A DNA stretch of 64,000 bases from Borrelia recurrentis A1 (GTDB lineage: Bacteria > Spirochaetota > Spirochaetia > Borreliales > Borreliaceae): NCBI RefSeq assembly GCF_000019705.1, contig NC_011246.1, positions 1 through 64,000 on the forward strand, given 5' to 3'. The notes under the pieces are model-generated. The model ran no database searches, was not told the DNA's origin, and saw only the letters and a list, made by a program, of their open reading frames with translations. Every line of letters starts with the position of its first letter. Position 1 is the stretch's first letter. Positions 29,414 through 39,395 of this stretch are shown here, piece by piece. A program made the position numbers and the translations under genes.

Positions 29414-29756
29414 TCAACCACTCCTCACTTCTCCTTCATAACTAAAAATACATTAAGATATCAATACTTATTATCTAAGTATAATTAGTTTCAAACAATA
29501 AGAAGTATTAGTTTATAATAATTATAACACAAATTATTAAAATAATTAAAACAATATATTAAATGACATTTATGTATATTTTTTACTATAATCAATATTA
29601 ATATACATAATGATCAATTGGCCTATCTTTAATACCATACCCTCAATATAAATAAGTAGTAATAGATATAATCAAATAGGATTTCAAACTTTAGAATATC
29701 TAAATAAATGTCTTATATTCTAATTTTAAGATAACTCATAAGAACGCTTCTTATTG
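29414..29756. other. Intergenic, 343 bases
   Basis: Holds the upstream region of the collagen-like run. A weak inverted pair near 29470-29530 is seen, but no supported gene. Confidence 0.4.
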
Positions 29757-29903
29757 TTAGTTAAATTTAAATTCATTTTGTTTAATCTCAATATGTTCCT
29801 GTTGTAAGTTCTCAGCAACATCCTGCTTACAAGACAAAATACTTAGCATACATAACACATACAGTACACATATTATAAATAACAAAACGCCTATTCCTTT
29901 CAC
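29757..29903 (-). CDS. Small lipoprotein, 48 residues
   Basis: The start is GTG at 29903 with AAAAGGAGAATT just upstream; stop TAA at 29757-29759. The product begins MKGIGVLLFIICVLYVLCML and has the lipobox SILSC (Cys 25), then a 23-residue charged tail (KQDVAENLQQEHIEIKQN). A good ribosome site, signal and lipobox in so short a frame argue for a real gene. Tiny Borrelia lipoproteins are known, but I cannot name this one. Alternatively it is the 5' stub of a deleted array gene, since the tail lacks any family motif. Confidence 0.6.
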   Translation of the reverse strand: MKGIGVLLFIICVLYVLCMLSILSCKQDVAENLQQEHIEIKQNEFKFN

Positions 29904-30160
29904 ACAATTCTCCTTTTCTAAAATTACATGATAATAATAATAGTAATACTATATAATTAATAAGTTTTAATATTGATTATAATATAAAATATTATCACAA
30001 ATAAAAAAACAATTTAAACTTTAAAAAAATAAATTTTATAGATATCAATCTAATATAAAAGACAATATATATCAAAAAAAGCAGACAACAGGATACTTAT
30101 TTTAAAAATATAATTAATTATAAATTTTAACAAAAAAAATTCATAAACTTAATAAGTTAA
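29904..30160. other. Intergenic, no gene seen
   Basis: AT-rich DNA between the small lipoprotein gene and the terminator of the following pseudogene. Nothing beyond runs of A and T was recognised. Confidence 0.4.
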
Positions 30161-30193
30161 TAATAACTACCTCTAAATTAGAAGTAGCTATTA
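30161..30193 (-). terminator. Hairpin terminator
   Basis: TAATAACTACCTCT and AGAAGTAGCTATTA pair with two G-T type mismatches around a 5-base loop, just after the end of the 30215 pseudogene. Confidence 0.65.
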
Positions 30194-30214
30194 TTTATAT
30201 AGAATATTGAAGAA

Positions 30215-31276
30215 TTATTTTACTAAATATGCTATGCGAGTTACCATTCCTATAATAGAATAAGATGCATGCTGAATCTCTCTACTAGAATTATTCTCAA
30301 GCCCAATAGTTTGTTTTAACCCCCTCAACACTTCTTTTTTATTTTTCGATGCTAATGAGAGTATTTATTCTTGAATTATCTTTACTGCATTGTCTCTTTC
30401 GATCATAAATTTTTCTAAGAGATCATTAAGTGCAATTATATCTTCCACGCTCTTACCATTTTTAATTCGATCTAAATTTGCAGTATTTAAATGATTATTG
30501 ATAAGTTTTCTTGTATAATTTGAAATATTTAATAATAGATTAAATAAATGAGCTGCAACTCTTGTATCACCATAAGAATAAAGAGCAGGATATTTTAAAT
30601 CCAAATTATTTAATATTTTCTCTAATCCCGTAATAACTTTAACATCACTCCCCAAAGCAGCATAAATATCTGATTGTTACTCTGCAGAAGTAAAAATTGG
30701 TGACACCTTTTTAAAAGGAATACTTAATGAATAATGCCTTGGATTAAATCGTCTGCGTTCATGTATAAGTTTTGATTTATACTTTAATACTCTAGATTCA
30801 AATGCAGCATAAACTTCTTGTGCTGTTTTTTTAGGAATTAATAACTTAACTTTTCCATCAATCTTTAAATTTGACCTAAACTTACTTTTACTTTCAAGTT
30901 GCCTAGCATCACTCTTTTCATTTTTTGCAGATTTATTATCTCCAAACACTCTATCCCCAACTCTCTTGTTTGAAACATCCTTCTCTAAAACCCCCTTACC
31001 TAAATCTAGAGATTTAGCAACAACTTTGGTTAAATCTCTATCTTTTGCTACAATCTCTTTTGATTCAAGTTTTACTTTATCCAAAATTAAAGATTTTTGA
31101 TCCTTTAAATCCGTTTGTTCAAGTATTTCTGTTTGTTTAAGTGTTTTTTTACGTGAATAATTCTTTAAATTATCTTTTGATTGATGCATATCTAAAAAAT
31201 TAGTAATTTCTGACAATTTAAGCTGCTTACAAGATATCATACCAAATGCATATAAAATTATGCCCAATCCTTGCAT
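30215..31276 (-). pseudogene. Subfamily C lipoprotein with two in-frame stops
   Basis: The start is the ATG at 31276 (AAAGGAGAAGTTT upstream). The signal ends GMISC (Cys 16). A long Lys/Asp-rich linker leads to YSLSIPFKKVSPIFTSAE, then TAA (near 30677) in the place of a sense codon. The same frame goes on with QSDIYAALGSDVKVITGLEKIL to IIQE, a second TAA (30365-30367), and then about 49 more codons ending YLVK at 30215. No base shift is needed, so these are point nonsense changes, unlike the tract frameshifts elsewhere. Only the N-terminal 200 residues would be made. Confidence 0.75.
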
Positions 31277-31430
31277 AAACTTCTCCTTTATCTTAGCGTT
31301 TACACCAACCAATATTTAAACTCAATATAATGCAATATAATGATATTTACTAAATGATTTATATAAAAAAAGAAAATTTTGCTAATATTTTTTTTCTTTT
31401 TGTTATATGGTTTTTAATTATAATATTTAA

Positions 31431-31469
31431 AAAAATCTTGAGATTCCAATTCAAAACCTCAAGATTTTT
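31431..31469 (-). terminator. Rho-independent terminator
   Basis: AAAAATCTTGAG and CTCAAGATTTTT form a perfect 12-bp stem right after the stop of the 31477 gene. Confidence 0.85.
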
Positions 31470-31476
31470 CTTTAAT

Positions 31477-32364
31477 TTAACTATTCTTCAATCTTAATAA
31501 TTGTTCTTCTAATGAGACGATTTCATAAGATAATGACTTAATATTGTTGTCATAACCGTCAACTAAACCAAGTGTTGCTCGCAATTTATTTAAAAATTTT
31601 TCTGTCTTCACTAATGATTTTAATAATGTCAATTCTTTTTTCATAGTTTCTACAGCACGAGATCTAACTTTAACAAACTCATCGAAACACTTACTAATTG
31701 ACAAAAGCTTTTCTTTATTTTTATCCCTATAAATTTTACTAAGACTTGCATTATCTAAATGATTCATAAATTTTTCAGAATAATGCCCAACTTGCCACAC
31801 AAGAATAAGTAAATTATTAGCAAGCATCCACTCATCATTTTTACCTTCAGCAGATCTGTCATGCGAAGGCATTGCTTTTTCTAAATTCAAATTATTGAAT
31901 ATCAAACCCACATCCTTAATAGCCTGAACATCATATCCTAATCCAGCATAAAAATTTGATTGTCGTTTCAAATTATCATATTGTAAATCTATTTTTCTAA
32001 AAGGAATATTGTATGGATTACCAGCTAAATTACTTAAAGAAGCCTCATCTACAAGTGTAGCTTTATAACGATCCGTTTTATTTACAAGCACATTATAAAG
32101 CTCATCTATTACGCTTTGTTCTGAACCATTAATCGTAACCTCTACTGGACCAGGATTGCCACCATTTGTTGACCCATTAACTGTTGTACTACCTGATCTA
32201 GCAACACTACCGTTATTATCTACTTTCCCCAAAACATAAACAGATCTACCTCCAACATTCAATTGCCCCTCAACCCCCGGATTTTTCCTTAAAGTATCTA
32301 AGAGATCTTTACCACAAGATACCATAATAAAGCAAAACAAAAAATAAATTCTTATTACTCTCAT
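31477..32364 (-). CDS. Surface lipoprotein, array subfamily C
   Basis: 295 residues. The signal ends IMVSC (Cys 17). A Gly/Ser/Asn-rich linker (VNGSTNGGNPGPVEVTING) leads into the helical domain with NIPFRKIDLQYDNL at about 119-132 and FYAGLGYDVQAIKDVG near 138-153. Long helices follow, ending LEEQLLRLKNS. NIPFxKI and YxxLGYDV define subfamily C, which fills 30-47 kb. GGGGGATGATTT precedes the ATG. Presumed surface exposed. Ligand unknown. Confidence 0.8.
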   Translation of the reverse strand: MRVIRIYFLFCFIMVSCGKDLLDTLRKNPGVEGQLNVGGRSVYVLGKVDNNGSVARSGSTTVNGSTNGGNPGPVEVTINGSEQSVIDELYNVLVNKTDRYKATLVDEASLSNLAGNPYNIPFRKIDLQYDNLKRQSNFYAGLGYDVQAIKDVGLIFNNLNLEKAMPSHDRSAEGKNDEWMLANNLLILVWQVGHYSEKFMNHLDNASLSKIYRDKNKEKLLSISKCFDEFVKVRSRAVETMKKELTLLKSLVKTEKFLNKLRATLGLVDGYDNNIKSLSYEIVSLEEQLLRLKNS

Positions 32365-32595
32365 AAATCATCCCCCTTTTCTTAAGGATTATTATATTGT
32401 AATTAATATAATATAACATCATCTACAATATAACATAAATTACAAAAAAAATAATAAGTATAAAATTATCACATAATAACAAAAAAAGATTAAAAATTAA
32501 CAGAATAACAAATAAAATGTATGATATACACGATATTCATTACATAAAATTTATATTAAATAAATACTAACTTTAAATATCAACAAATAAAAGTT

Positions 32596-33336
32596 TTAAC
32601 TAAGACTCCAAATCGTAATTGCAATTGTGCTCATTAAATTTATATCCTGCCCAATTTCACCCTCATAAGCAACCATTTCCTTCATCCCTGTCAATACGGA
32701 CTCTCTAGTAATTTTTGATTCTAAGTATGTTATTTGTAACTTGATTTTAGACATACAATTTTCCCTTAAAGTAATAAAGTCCTCCAAATGATTATAAATC
32801 TCAGTAATGCGCAATTTATCTTTGCTAGATTTAATATGAAGTAAAGTTTCATCACTCAAATAATAATTAACAAGTGTCTTAGCATAATCTGTAATATTAT
32901 TTAAAAATTTTAATAATTTATAAGCAACATCAGCATCAATATTAATGAAATGAGGACTATTAAAATCAAGCTTATTTAATACATTTCCTAATTGTTTAAT
33001 AACCTCCATATCGTATCCCAAACTAGAATAAATTTTATACTGCTTATCTGAATCGGCAAAATCTGATGAGATTTTCTTAAAAGGAATATTTAACAAAAAT
33101 TTACCTGAATTAAATTGAGAATATAAACCATTAATTTCTTCTCTGTAAGCAATCACTCTTGTCTTTAGAGTATAAAAAACCTGCTCTTTATCACTAATAT
33201 TAAAAGACCCTTGTACACGTACATTACCACTACTTGTATTACGTTTTAAATCAAATACCTTTCTAACAGGTCGATTTTTTACAATACTTCCCACACTATA
33301 AACCAAAGTACCTGTCAATAAACCAAATAATTTCAT
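32596..33336 (-). CDS. Subfamily C member without lipobox cysteine
   Basis: 246 residues. The N-terminus is hydrophobic (MKLFGLLTGTLVYSVGSIVK) like a lipoprotein signal but has no cysteine where paralogs read ISC or VSC. The rest is normal: NIPFKKISSDFADSDKQYKI at about 71-90, YSSLGYDMEVIKQL, and helices to the end. As written it cannot be lipidated; it may be secreted to the periplasm, held by the uncleaved helix, or non-functional. AGGGAGAAGAGACTT precedes the ATG. Confidence 0.75.
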   Translation of the reverse strand: MKLFGLLTGTLVYSVGSIVKNRPVRKVFDLKRNTSSGNVRVQGSFNISDKEQVFYTLKTRVIAYREEINGLYSQFNSGKFLLNIPFKKISSDFADSDKQYKIYSSLGYDMEVIKQLGNVLNKLDFNSPHFINIDADVAYKLLKFLNNITDYAKTLVNYYLSDETLLHIKSSKDKLRITEIYNHLEDFITLRENCMSKIKLQITYLESKITRESVLTGMKEMVAYEGEIGQDINLMSTIAITIWSLS

Positions 33337-33537
33337 AAGTCTCTTCTCCCTATTACAATTAATATACTATATAGTAATCAATATAATAAAATACACAATA
33401 TATATTTATATATAAAACAATATTGTAACAACTCAGTTCATGCATAATTTCATCACAATTCAAGGAATACTATTCACTTTTAATGTAAAAAACTAAAGAA
33501 AATTTTTAACATTCCTTAAATAATAAATAACAAACAA

Positions 33538-33573
33538 AAACATTAAATGGGCTTATAAGCCCATTTAATGTTT
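33538..33573 (-). terminator. Perfect palindromic terminator
   Basis: AAACATTAAATGGGCTTA and its exact complement form an 18-bp palindrome touching the stop codon of the 33572 gene. It can act on either strand. Confidence 0.85.
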
Positions 33574-34633
33574 AATTTATAACCAAATTTGAAATTAGCA
33601 TAGCAAACTCTCTTAAAACACTAATTTTCATCTTATATTTACCCTCACCAAAATCCTTTTGTAATAAAGATATTATTTCACTCTCATCATCAATAGAGCC
33701 CAATGATTCTATATTATCCCTAATATCCTCAACAAGTTCTTCTTTTAATTGAACAATATTATCCAAAGCATCACTAATACGCTTAATGTCAATATCTCGT
33801 TCTCTAATATTTGCTAGAATTTCTTCATTTAAAAGCTCTAAAGAATCTTTGGGATATTGTGATAGTTCACTTAAAACTGATAACACATCATCAAAGACCT
33901 CTAAAATTCCATTAGAAATATTTGTTAACAATAACTTATCAAATAAGTTACCCAACCTTGCAATAAGACCAACATTATATCTTAATCCTGAATAAACTTT
34001 ATCCTGTTCCTCCTCAAAACTAAAATCTGAAGAGATTTTATCAAAAGGAATATTAAAAAATAATTTAGTTAAATAAAACTGATCACGTTCATTTAAAAAC
34101 TTTGCCTTGTAAGTTTGTACCTTCTCCAAAAGAAAATCATAAACTTTTCCCTCACCACCCAAATCGCTATCATCATTCTCAAAATTATCTCTAAATTCAA
34201 CTTCCCTTTCTTCCAAAATTTTATTTCCATCAACCCTATCTGTCTTCTCTAAATTATCTTTATCAATTTCATCTCCACCATTAACACCCTCTCTAGCATC
34301 ATTAGTTTGAAAATCATCTATCCTTTGTTGTTTTTCTATATCTAACTGAAAATCAAATTCATTTTCTGGAAATACTATCTGCTCCCCATAATCACTACTC
34401 TTAACACTATCTTCCGGATGATTAAAAATTTCATCCCATAAATCTGAACTTATAAATGACAGATTTGTCACTTCTGACTGGTTTAATTTATCCAATTTTT
34501 TTAAATTACGTGTACCACCAACCTCATCTTTTTGGTTAAAATCTTTATCCATTCTCTCCTCTAAAGACCAATATCTACAAGAAATCATATTCATTACACA
34601 CAACAAATAAAATATTAAACCTAATATTTTCAT
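33572..34633 (-). CDS. Surface lipoprotein, array subfamily C, long acidic linker
   Basis: 353 residues, the longest subfamily C member. The signal ends NMISC (Cys 19). A linker of about 140 residues, rich in Asp, Glu and Asn, precedes the domain with FNIPFDKISSDFSFEEEQDK at about 196-215 and VYSGLRYNVGLIARL. The end is helical (REFAMLISNLVIN). AAGGAAGGAGAAGCAT precedes the ATG. Presumed surface lipoprotein with an extended tether. Confidence 0.8.
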   Translation of the reverse strand: MKILGLIFYLLCVMNMISCRYWSLEERMDKDFNQKDEVGGTRNLKKLDKLNQSEVTNLSFISSDLWDEIFNHPEDSVKSSDYGEQIVFPENEFDFQLDIEKQQRIDDFQTNDAREGVNGGDEIDKDNLEKTDRVDGNKILEEREVEFRDNFENDDSDLGGEGKVYDFLLEKVQTYKAKFLNERDQFYLTKLFFNIPFDKISSDFSFEEEQDKVYSGLRYNVGLIARLGNLFDKLLLTNISNGILEVFDDVLSVLSELSQYPKDSLELLNEEILANIRERDIDIKRISDALDNIVQLKEELVEDIRDNIESLGSIDDESEIISLLQKDFGEGKYKMKISVLREFAMLISNLVIN

Positions 34634-34970
34634 ATGCTTCTCCTTCCTTAAGATTGTATATCTTTAAACTCAATATTTAATAATACCAATACAATTTAAT
34701 ACTTATTATTATATAATATAATTATATTTATTCAAGAAGATGTTATAAATCACATCACAACTTTAAAACATTCTTATCAAATGAATTAAAATCACACCAA
34801 GTTAATAACACTAAGACAAATAAAAACTCAAATATTAACCAACATGTAAACAAAAAATAGTCTCTCTCATGTAAAAATATTTAAAAATTACTTATTATTA
34901 CAAAATTTCAAATGTTATTAAATAAGTTTGATAATTAAAGACAATACCTATAGTAAAGAATAAATCACAT
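34634..34970. other. Intergenic, 337 bases
   Basis: No gene seen. AT-rich, with no recurring element recognised. Confidence 0.4.
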
Positions 34971-35765
34971 TTATTTAATCAAACATTTAATTATGGTTAA
35001 TGGTCCACTTTTTAGGTCCTCAAAATCTCTAATAAGTCTAGTATTTGATAGACCTATCGTTAATTCACCGTTAGGAAATTTTAAAAAAATATTCACAATA
35101 CTATTATTAAAAACATTTAACATAGTCTCTCTATCAGCTCCTTCAGCTACCAATTTAATTAATATGGCTTCAAGATCCTGATCCAAACTTGCTTTTTTCT
35201 TTATAAAATCAACTAAATAATAATAAATTAAAGCAAGTTCTTTATCTGTCTTAGTAGTCTTAAGTCGCTCTAAAGTTTCATCATTAAAATCATCATTAAC
35301 AAGCCTTTTTAAAACTTTTGAATTTTCGTCTAAATAAGATAAAAAAATAGAAAAACGCGATGCATCTCCCAAAATACTACTATAAGTCGGTAATATTAAT
35401 GTATGAAACATATATTCCAAACCATAAATAGCTTTAACATTATAGTTTAAACTTTCAAAAATAAAATTTGCATCACTATAAACTGGAAATATCTTTGATA
35501 AGGGAAACTTAAACTCAGGCTTAGACTCACCCTCTTTTAATTTAAATGTCCTACCATTAAGTTTATTTCTATACTCTTTGACTAACCTATGAATCTTATA
35601 AAAAGTCACATAACGAGGATCAATGCCAACAAGTCTTATAAATGATAAATTAGAACACACATCTTTATCATCTGCATCATTCACATTTTCACTTGACTTA
35701 TCAACATTCTTTTCACTACAAGATAAGATGAACAATATACATAATATAATATTAATTCTTCTCAT
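34971..35765 (-). CDS. Surface lipoprotein, array subfamily C
   Basis: 264 residues from the ATG at 35765 (AAAAAGGGAATATTT upstream; the frame is open 16 codons further without a ribosome site). The signal ends FILSC (Cys 16). Motifs: FKFPLSKIFPVYSDANFI, a variant of NIPFxKIS, and FESLNYNVKAIYGLEYMF. The C-terminus is less helical and ends TIIKCLIK. A divergent but intact member; presumed surface exposed. Confidence 0.75.
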   Translation of the reverse strand: MRRINIILCILFILSCSEKNVDKSSENVNDADDKDVCSNLSFIRLVGIDPRYVTFYKIHRLVKEYRNKLNGRTFKLKEGESKPEFKFPLSKIFPVYSDANFIFESLNYNVKAIYGLEYMFHTLILPTYSSILGDASRFSIFLSYLDENSKVLKRLVNDDFNDETLERLKTTKTDKELALIYYYLVDFIKKKASLDQDLEAILIKLVAEGADRETMLNVFNNSIVNIFLKFPNGELTIGLSNTRLIRDFEDLKSGPLTIIKCLIK

Positions 35766-35850
35766 AAATATTCCCTTTTTCATATATAAATATATATACA
35801 CAAATTTCAACAATAATATTCAAAAAATATAATTATATTTGAATAAACAA

Positions 35851-36746
35851 TCATATTCTCCTTGCATTTATATACATATCTACCTTGGGCAAATCCTTTA
35901 TGATTCCAATAACTAATTCTTGAATAGTTTTTGCAAAATCAGAACTATCAGCAATTTTCTTCTGAATCCCTCCATCTCTAATAATCTTACCAAGTTCCGC
36001 CTCCATTAACCTTCTGTAACGTTTTAAGTTTGCCACACTATTTATAACATTTTTAAAATCCGCTATCAATTCATCTCTTAATTGCATAAACAATAATAAT
36101 AAATTGGTGATACTCGAAACATTTTCCACTGTAATCTCTTTACTCATCTTAATTTTTTCTAATACTTCATCACTAAAGAGATTAACAACAAAATTAATAT
36201 GATATGCAAGTTGCTCTAAATTAAATAATAAAAAAGAGATGCAATTCTTACATCCACCTTATCTATATTTCTCTCTGAAAGCGGTATATCAATAAAAGTT
36301 AATCCCACATTTAATGTATTGAGTATCTCTCTTAATGCATTAATGCAATCAAGATCATATCCTAAAACCATATAAATATTGCGACTCTTATTAACTCCAT
36401 CACAATAAGTATCAAATTCCAAATTTCCCTTTTGAAGAGCTGACATCTTACCATAACATGACAACTCTTTAACAATATCCTTGCTATATTGATCAATAAC
36501 AGAAATAGAACTCTTGCTCAAACCACTATTTCTATATTCATAATCAATCAACAATTTAAAAAAAGAAACTAAAGATTCTAAATCATTATAAGTTCTACTT
36601 ACTGAACTTCTAAAAAATGGAATCAATTCAAATGTTGAAAATGCGAATTTATCATTATTAATCTTCTCTCCATCATTCAAAACAGCATCAGATCTGCATC
36701 CTAATACAAAATTTAACACACATAAGAAAATAAAAAACCTTATCAT
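35851..36746 (-). pseudogene. Subfamily C lipoprotein, frameshift at T6
   Basis: The start is the ATG at 36746 (TAGGGGAGAAATTT upstream). The signal ends FVLGC (Cys 17). The first frame stops at 36216 after RIASLFYYLI. Adding one T to the T6 run there gives RIASLFLLFNLEQLAYHINF, which matches paralogs (TNLLNGLMYVAHSI type), and continues to 35851. The correction is again a -1 shift in reading. About 295 residues if joined. This member has an insertion (YSKDIVKELSCYGK) before the YMVLGYDLD motif. Confidence 0.7.
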
Positions 36747-36869
36747 AAATTTCTCCCCTAATATTATCAATATTTTAACAAATAGTAATATACTCTATAA
36801 CGATATGTCAAATTACTATATATATAAATATATAGATTAGAAATACCTAAATTTATAACATCAAACCAA

Positions 36870-37466
36870 TTATAAAAGATCAACCAACTCTATAATATCA
36901 AATAAAATATAATGGATATTGCGCATTTCCTTATTAAAATTTGAATCTGAACTAGCTATAACTTTCTGTAGTTCATTTAATATATCATCCTCATTGGTCT
37001 TTGATGCAACAACAACAATAACATCTCTAAACTTAGACATTAAATCTTTAACAGCATCTATAAATTGAACTAAATACTTAGTAATTTTTTCAAGATCATC
37101 TTCATCTCTAAATTTAAGCATTTCTAATTTAGCTTTATTTAAAACATCTTCAAAGAAAATTTGAATTGAATGAGCAACGTACATTAAACCATTTAGCAAA
37201 TTAGTAACAATTCTTGTATCTCTATCTCCCATATTCTTAAAATTCAACATTTGAAATACTCTACCCAAACTAAGAATAATCTCAATATCATATCTTAATG
37301 CTTCATAAACCTCATCCAAATCTGAAGGATAATAAATGTCATTTAAAATCCCTTTAAAATTAATACTTATCCTCTCTTCTTTGGAAAAAAATGCAACTCG
37401 CTTACTTTCAAGCTCTTGCTTAAATTTCATCAATAAGTTACTCAAAATACCAAAAGAAGATTTCAT
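36870..37466 (-). CDS. Subfamily C helical domain without signal peptide
   Basis: 198 residues. It starts directly with MKSSFGILSNLLMKFKQELE, with no hydrophobic signal and no linker, then ISINFKGILNDIYYPSDLDE (the NIPFxKIS position) and VYEALRYDIEIILSL. AAAAGGAG lies 15 bases before this ATG but 10 before another ATG, out of frame, that reads only MK and stops (ATGAAATGA), which may dampen or couple translation. As written the protein would stay in the cytoplasm. It is a close paralog of the next gene. Confidence 0.7.
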   Translation of the reverse strand: MKSSFGILSNLLMKFKQELESKRVAFFSKEERISINFKGILNDIYYPSDLDEVYEALRYDIEIILSLGRVFQMLNFKNMGDRDTRIVTNLLNGLMYVAHSIQIFFEDVLNKAKLEMLKFRDEDDLEKITKYLVQFIDAVKDLMSKFRDVIVVVASKTNEDDILNELQKVIASSDSNFNKEMRNIHYILFDIIELVDLL

Positions 37467-37631
37467 TTCATCTATATATTACTCCTTTTATAACACTATT
37501 TACCAATATTTACAGTATACATACATAAACATCAATTAATTAAGATGAATTAATAAATAACTATTATTTAAAATTTTTTAATTTCATATTCAAAACAAAA
37601 AAACACAATATTATTTAATAATTTACTACTT

Positions 37632-38240
37632 TTACAAAAAATCAACTAACTCTATAATATCAAATAAAAGATAATGAATATTACGAACACCTTTATTAAA
37701 TTTTGAATCTAACTTAGCAACCACTCTACTCAACTCTTTTAATATGCTATCTTCATTAATTTTTGATGCAACAGATACAATGATAGCCTTAACTTGCAAC
37801 ATCAAATCTTTTATTATTTCTATAAACTGTTCTAGATAAATAACAATTTTTTTAATATCCTCATTATCTCTTAACTGGAGCAAATCCAATTTTGTTTGAT
37901 TAAAAATATCTTTAAAGAGAGTCTGAATTGAATGTGCGACCCGCATTAAACCATTTAATAAATTCATCACAAGTCTTGTGTCTCTATCATAAACATGCTT
38001 AAAATTCAATTTACTAAAAATCAAACCTAACCTACCAATAATTTCAACATCATACCCTAACATAGTATAAATTTTATCTCTATCTGATTGATAATAAATA
38101 ATATCATCTAATACCCCCTTAAAATTAATATCCAATTGAGACTGTTTAGAAATAAATGCATAACGTTCATTTTCAAGTTCTTCTCTAAAACCAATCAATA
38201 TTTCTTTAAGCTCATCAAAATTTTGCTCCCTTAAATCCAT
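37632..38240 (-). CDS. Subfamily C helical domain without signal peptide
   Basis: 202 residues, starting MDLREQNFDELKEILIGFRE. There is no signal peptide, yet a good ribosome site (AAAGGAGTATAAATAT) directly precedes the ATG, so the short start looks genuine. LDINFKGVLDDIIYYQSDRD and IYTMLGYDVEIIGRL are the family motifs, and the ending (RNIHYLLFDIIELVDFL) is almost the same as in the 36870 gene. The pair duplicated after losing the signal. Either a cytoplasmic role or an unlipidated remnant. Confidence 0.75.
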   Translation of the reverse strand: MDLREQNFDELKEILIGFREELENERYAFISKQSQLDINFKGVLDDIIYYQSDRDKIYTMLGYDVEIIGRLGLIFSKLNFKHVYDRDTRLVMNLLNGLMRVAHSIQTLFKDIFNQTKLDLLQLRDNEDIKKIVIYLEQFIEIIKDLMLQVKAIIVSVASKINEDSILKELSRVVAKLDSKFNKGVRNIHYLLFDIIELVDFL

Positions 38241-38425
38241 ATATTTATACTCCTTTGTGCAAGCTATCTATTATTAGAACGCATACATTATACTACCAAT
38301 CACATTGTAAAAACAATATAATATAATAACAATATCACTAATTTATTAAAAAAATTTTTACTCTTTAGCTTATATTAAAAATAAAATGAAATTGACTTTA
38401 AAAAATGAAATTTTTCAAATTAAAA

Positions 38426-39189
38426 TTATGATTTAAATATTTCATTCAGTTTATCTTCAATTTTAAACACATTATCTACAATGCCAATCAAAATTCTATT
38501 TAACAAAATACCATCATCAATTAAACTCTCTAAATAATTTATCATCATCAATTTATCACCTCTTCTTGCAGCTGCCTCATTAACAAAATGCTTAATATCT
38601 GAGATTAACTCTTCCCTTGCCTTCATAAAGTAATCTAAATGAAACATAATATTATCAATAAAAGTCACTAAACCTTCTTCAAACTTAAAATAGTCTTTAA
38701 TTTTAGCCAGATTCTCATTGTTTAAATGCCTATTTAATAATATAATTCCGTATTTTGTAACATTTTCCAATTCTTTTAAAAACCTAATAGCAACATTAAC
38801 ATCATTATCATTTAAATTACCAACATCCTTATTAAAACGTAAATCTGATGTAATATATCTATAAGTCTTTTAACAACTCCCAAATCATCTCCCAATGTAG
38901 CAAAAATAACACGTTTGGTAGTATCTTCATTAAAGTACAACAATTTATCTGAATAAGCTTCTTTATCACCAGTAAAAAAAGAAATTTTTGAATCAATAAA
39001 ATTGAGAAGACTATCAGATCTCGATAAAAATATTATTTTATAATTTTCAACCTTATTTTTAAAAGCCTTATAAACTTTTCTTGCGTCTGGATCTAAGAAT
39101 CCCGAATATTCTGATACACAAGATATGAATATCATTAAAAGCAAAAATACAATATTCACCCTTAAAAATACCATAATAACTCTCTTCAT
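38426..39189 (-). pseudogene. Subfamily C lipoprotein, frameshifted
   Basis: The signal ends FISC (Cys 24), with AAAAAGGGGAATAT before the ATG. The first frame leaves the family pattern after VIFATLGDDLGVVKRLID and stops near 38812. The second frame reads DLRFNKDVGNLNDNDVNV, then IRFLKELENVTKYGIILLN, and runs to 38426 as a normal C-terminus. The shift lies near 38850-38860 in a TATATTA region and is again in the -1 sense. About 250 residues if joined. Confidence 0.7.
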
Positions 39190-39280
39190 ATATTCCCCTT
39201 TTTACAATAAAGCAACACTTACATAAAAGTTAAATAAGATAATACTACTACAACTAATATATTTAACTCAAGTAAAAAGT

Positions 39281-39395
39281 GAACTGCTATTTCTAAATCA
39301 AAGATTATAAAAATAGCTTCTTGTTTCATCCCATGATAGCTTTTTAGGTTCTATAAGAACGGTCATCCACTAGAGCATGGTCCACAAGCTTTACT
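39281..39395 (-). ncRNA. Right-end and possible omega-RNA region, copy 2
   Basis: The 3' flank of the intact tnpB up to the right end of the element. It holds the GTTCTTATAGAAC hairpin and the terminal GCTATTT/AAATAGC hairpin before AGTTCAC. TnpB-associated omega-RNAs typically span the tnpB 3' end and this region, with the guide taken from DNA just beyond the end (here TTTTTACTTGAG). Inferred from the family, not shown. Confidence 0.45.
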
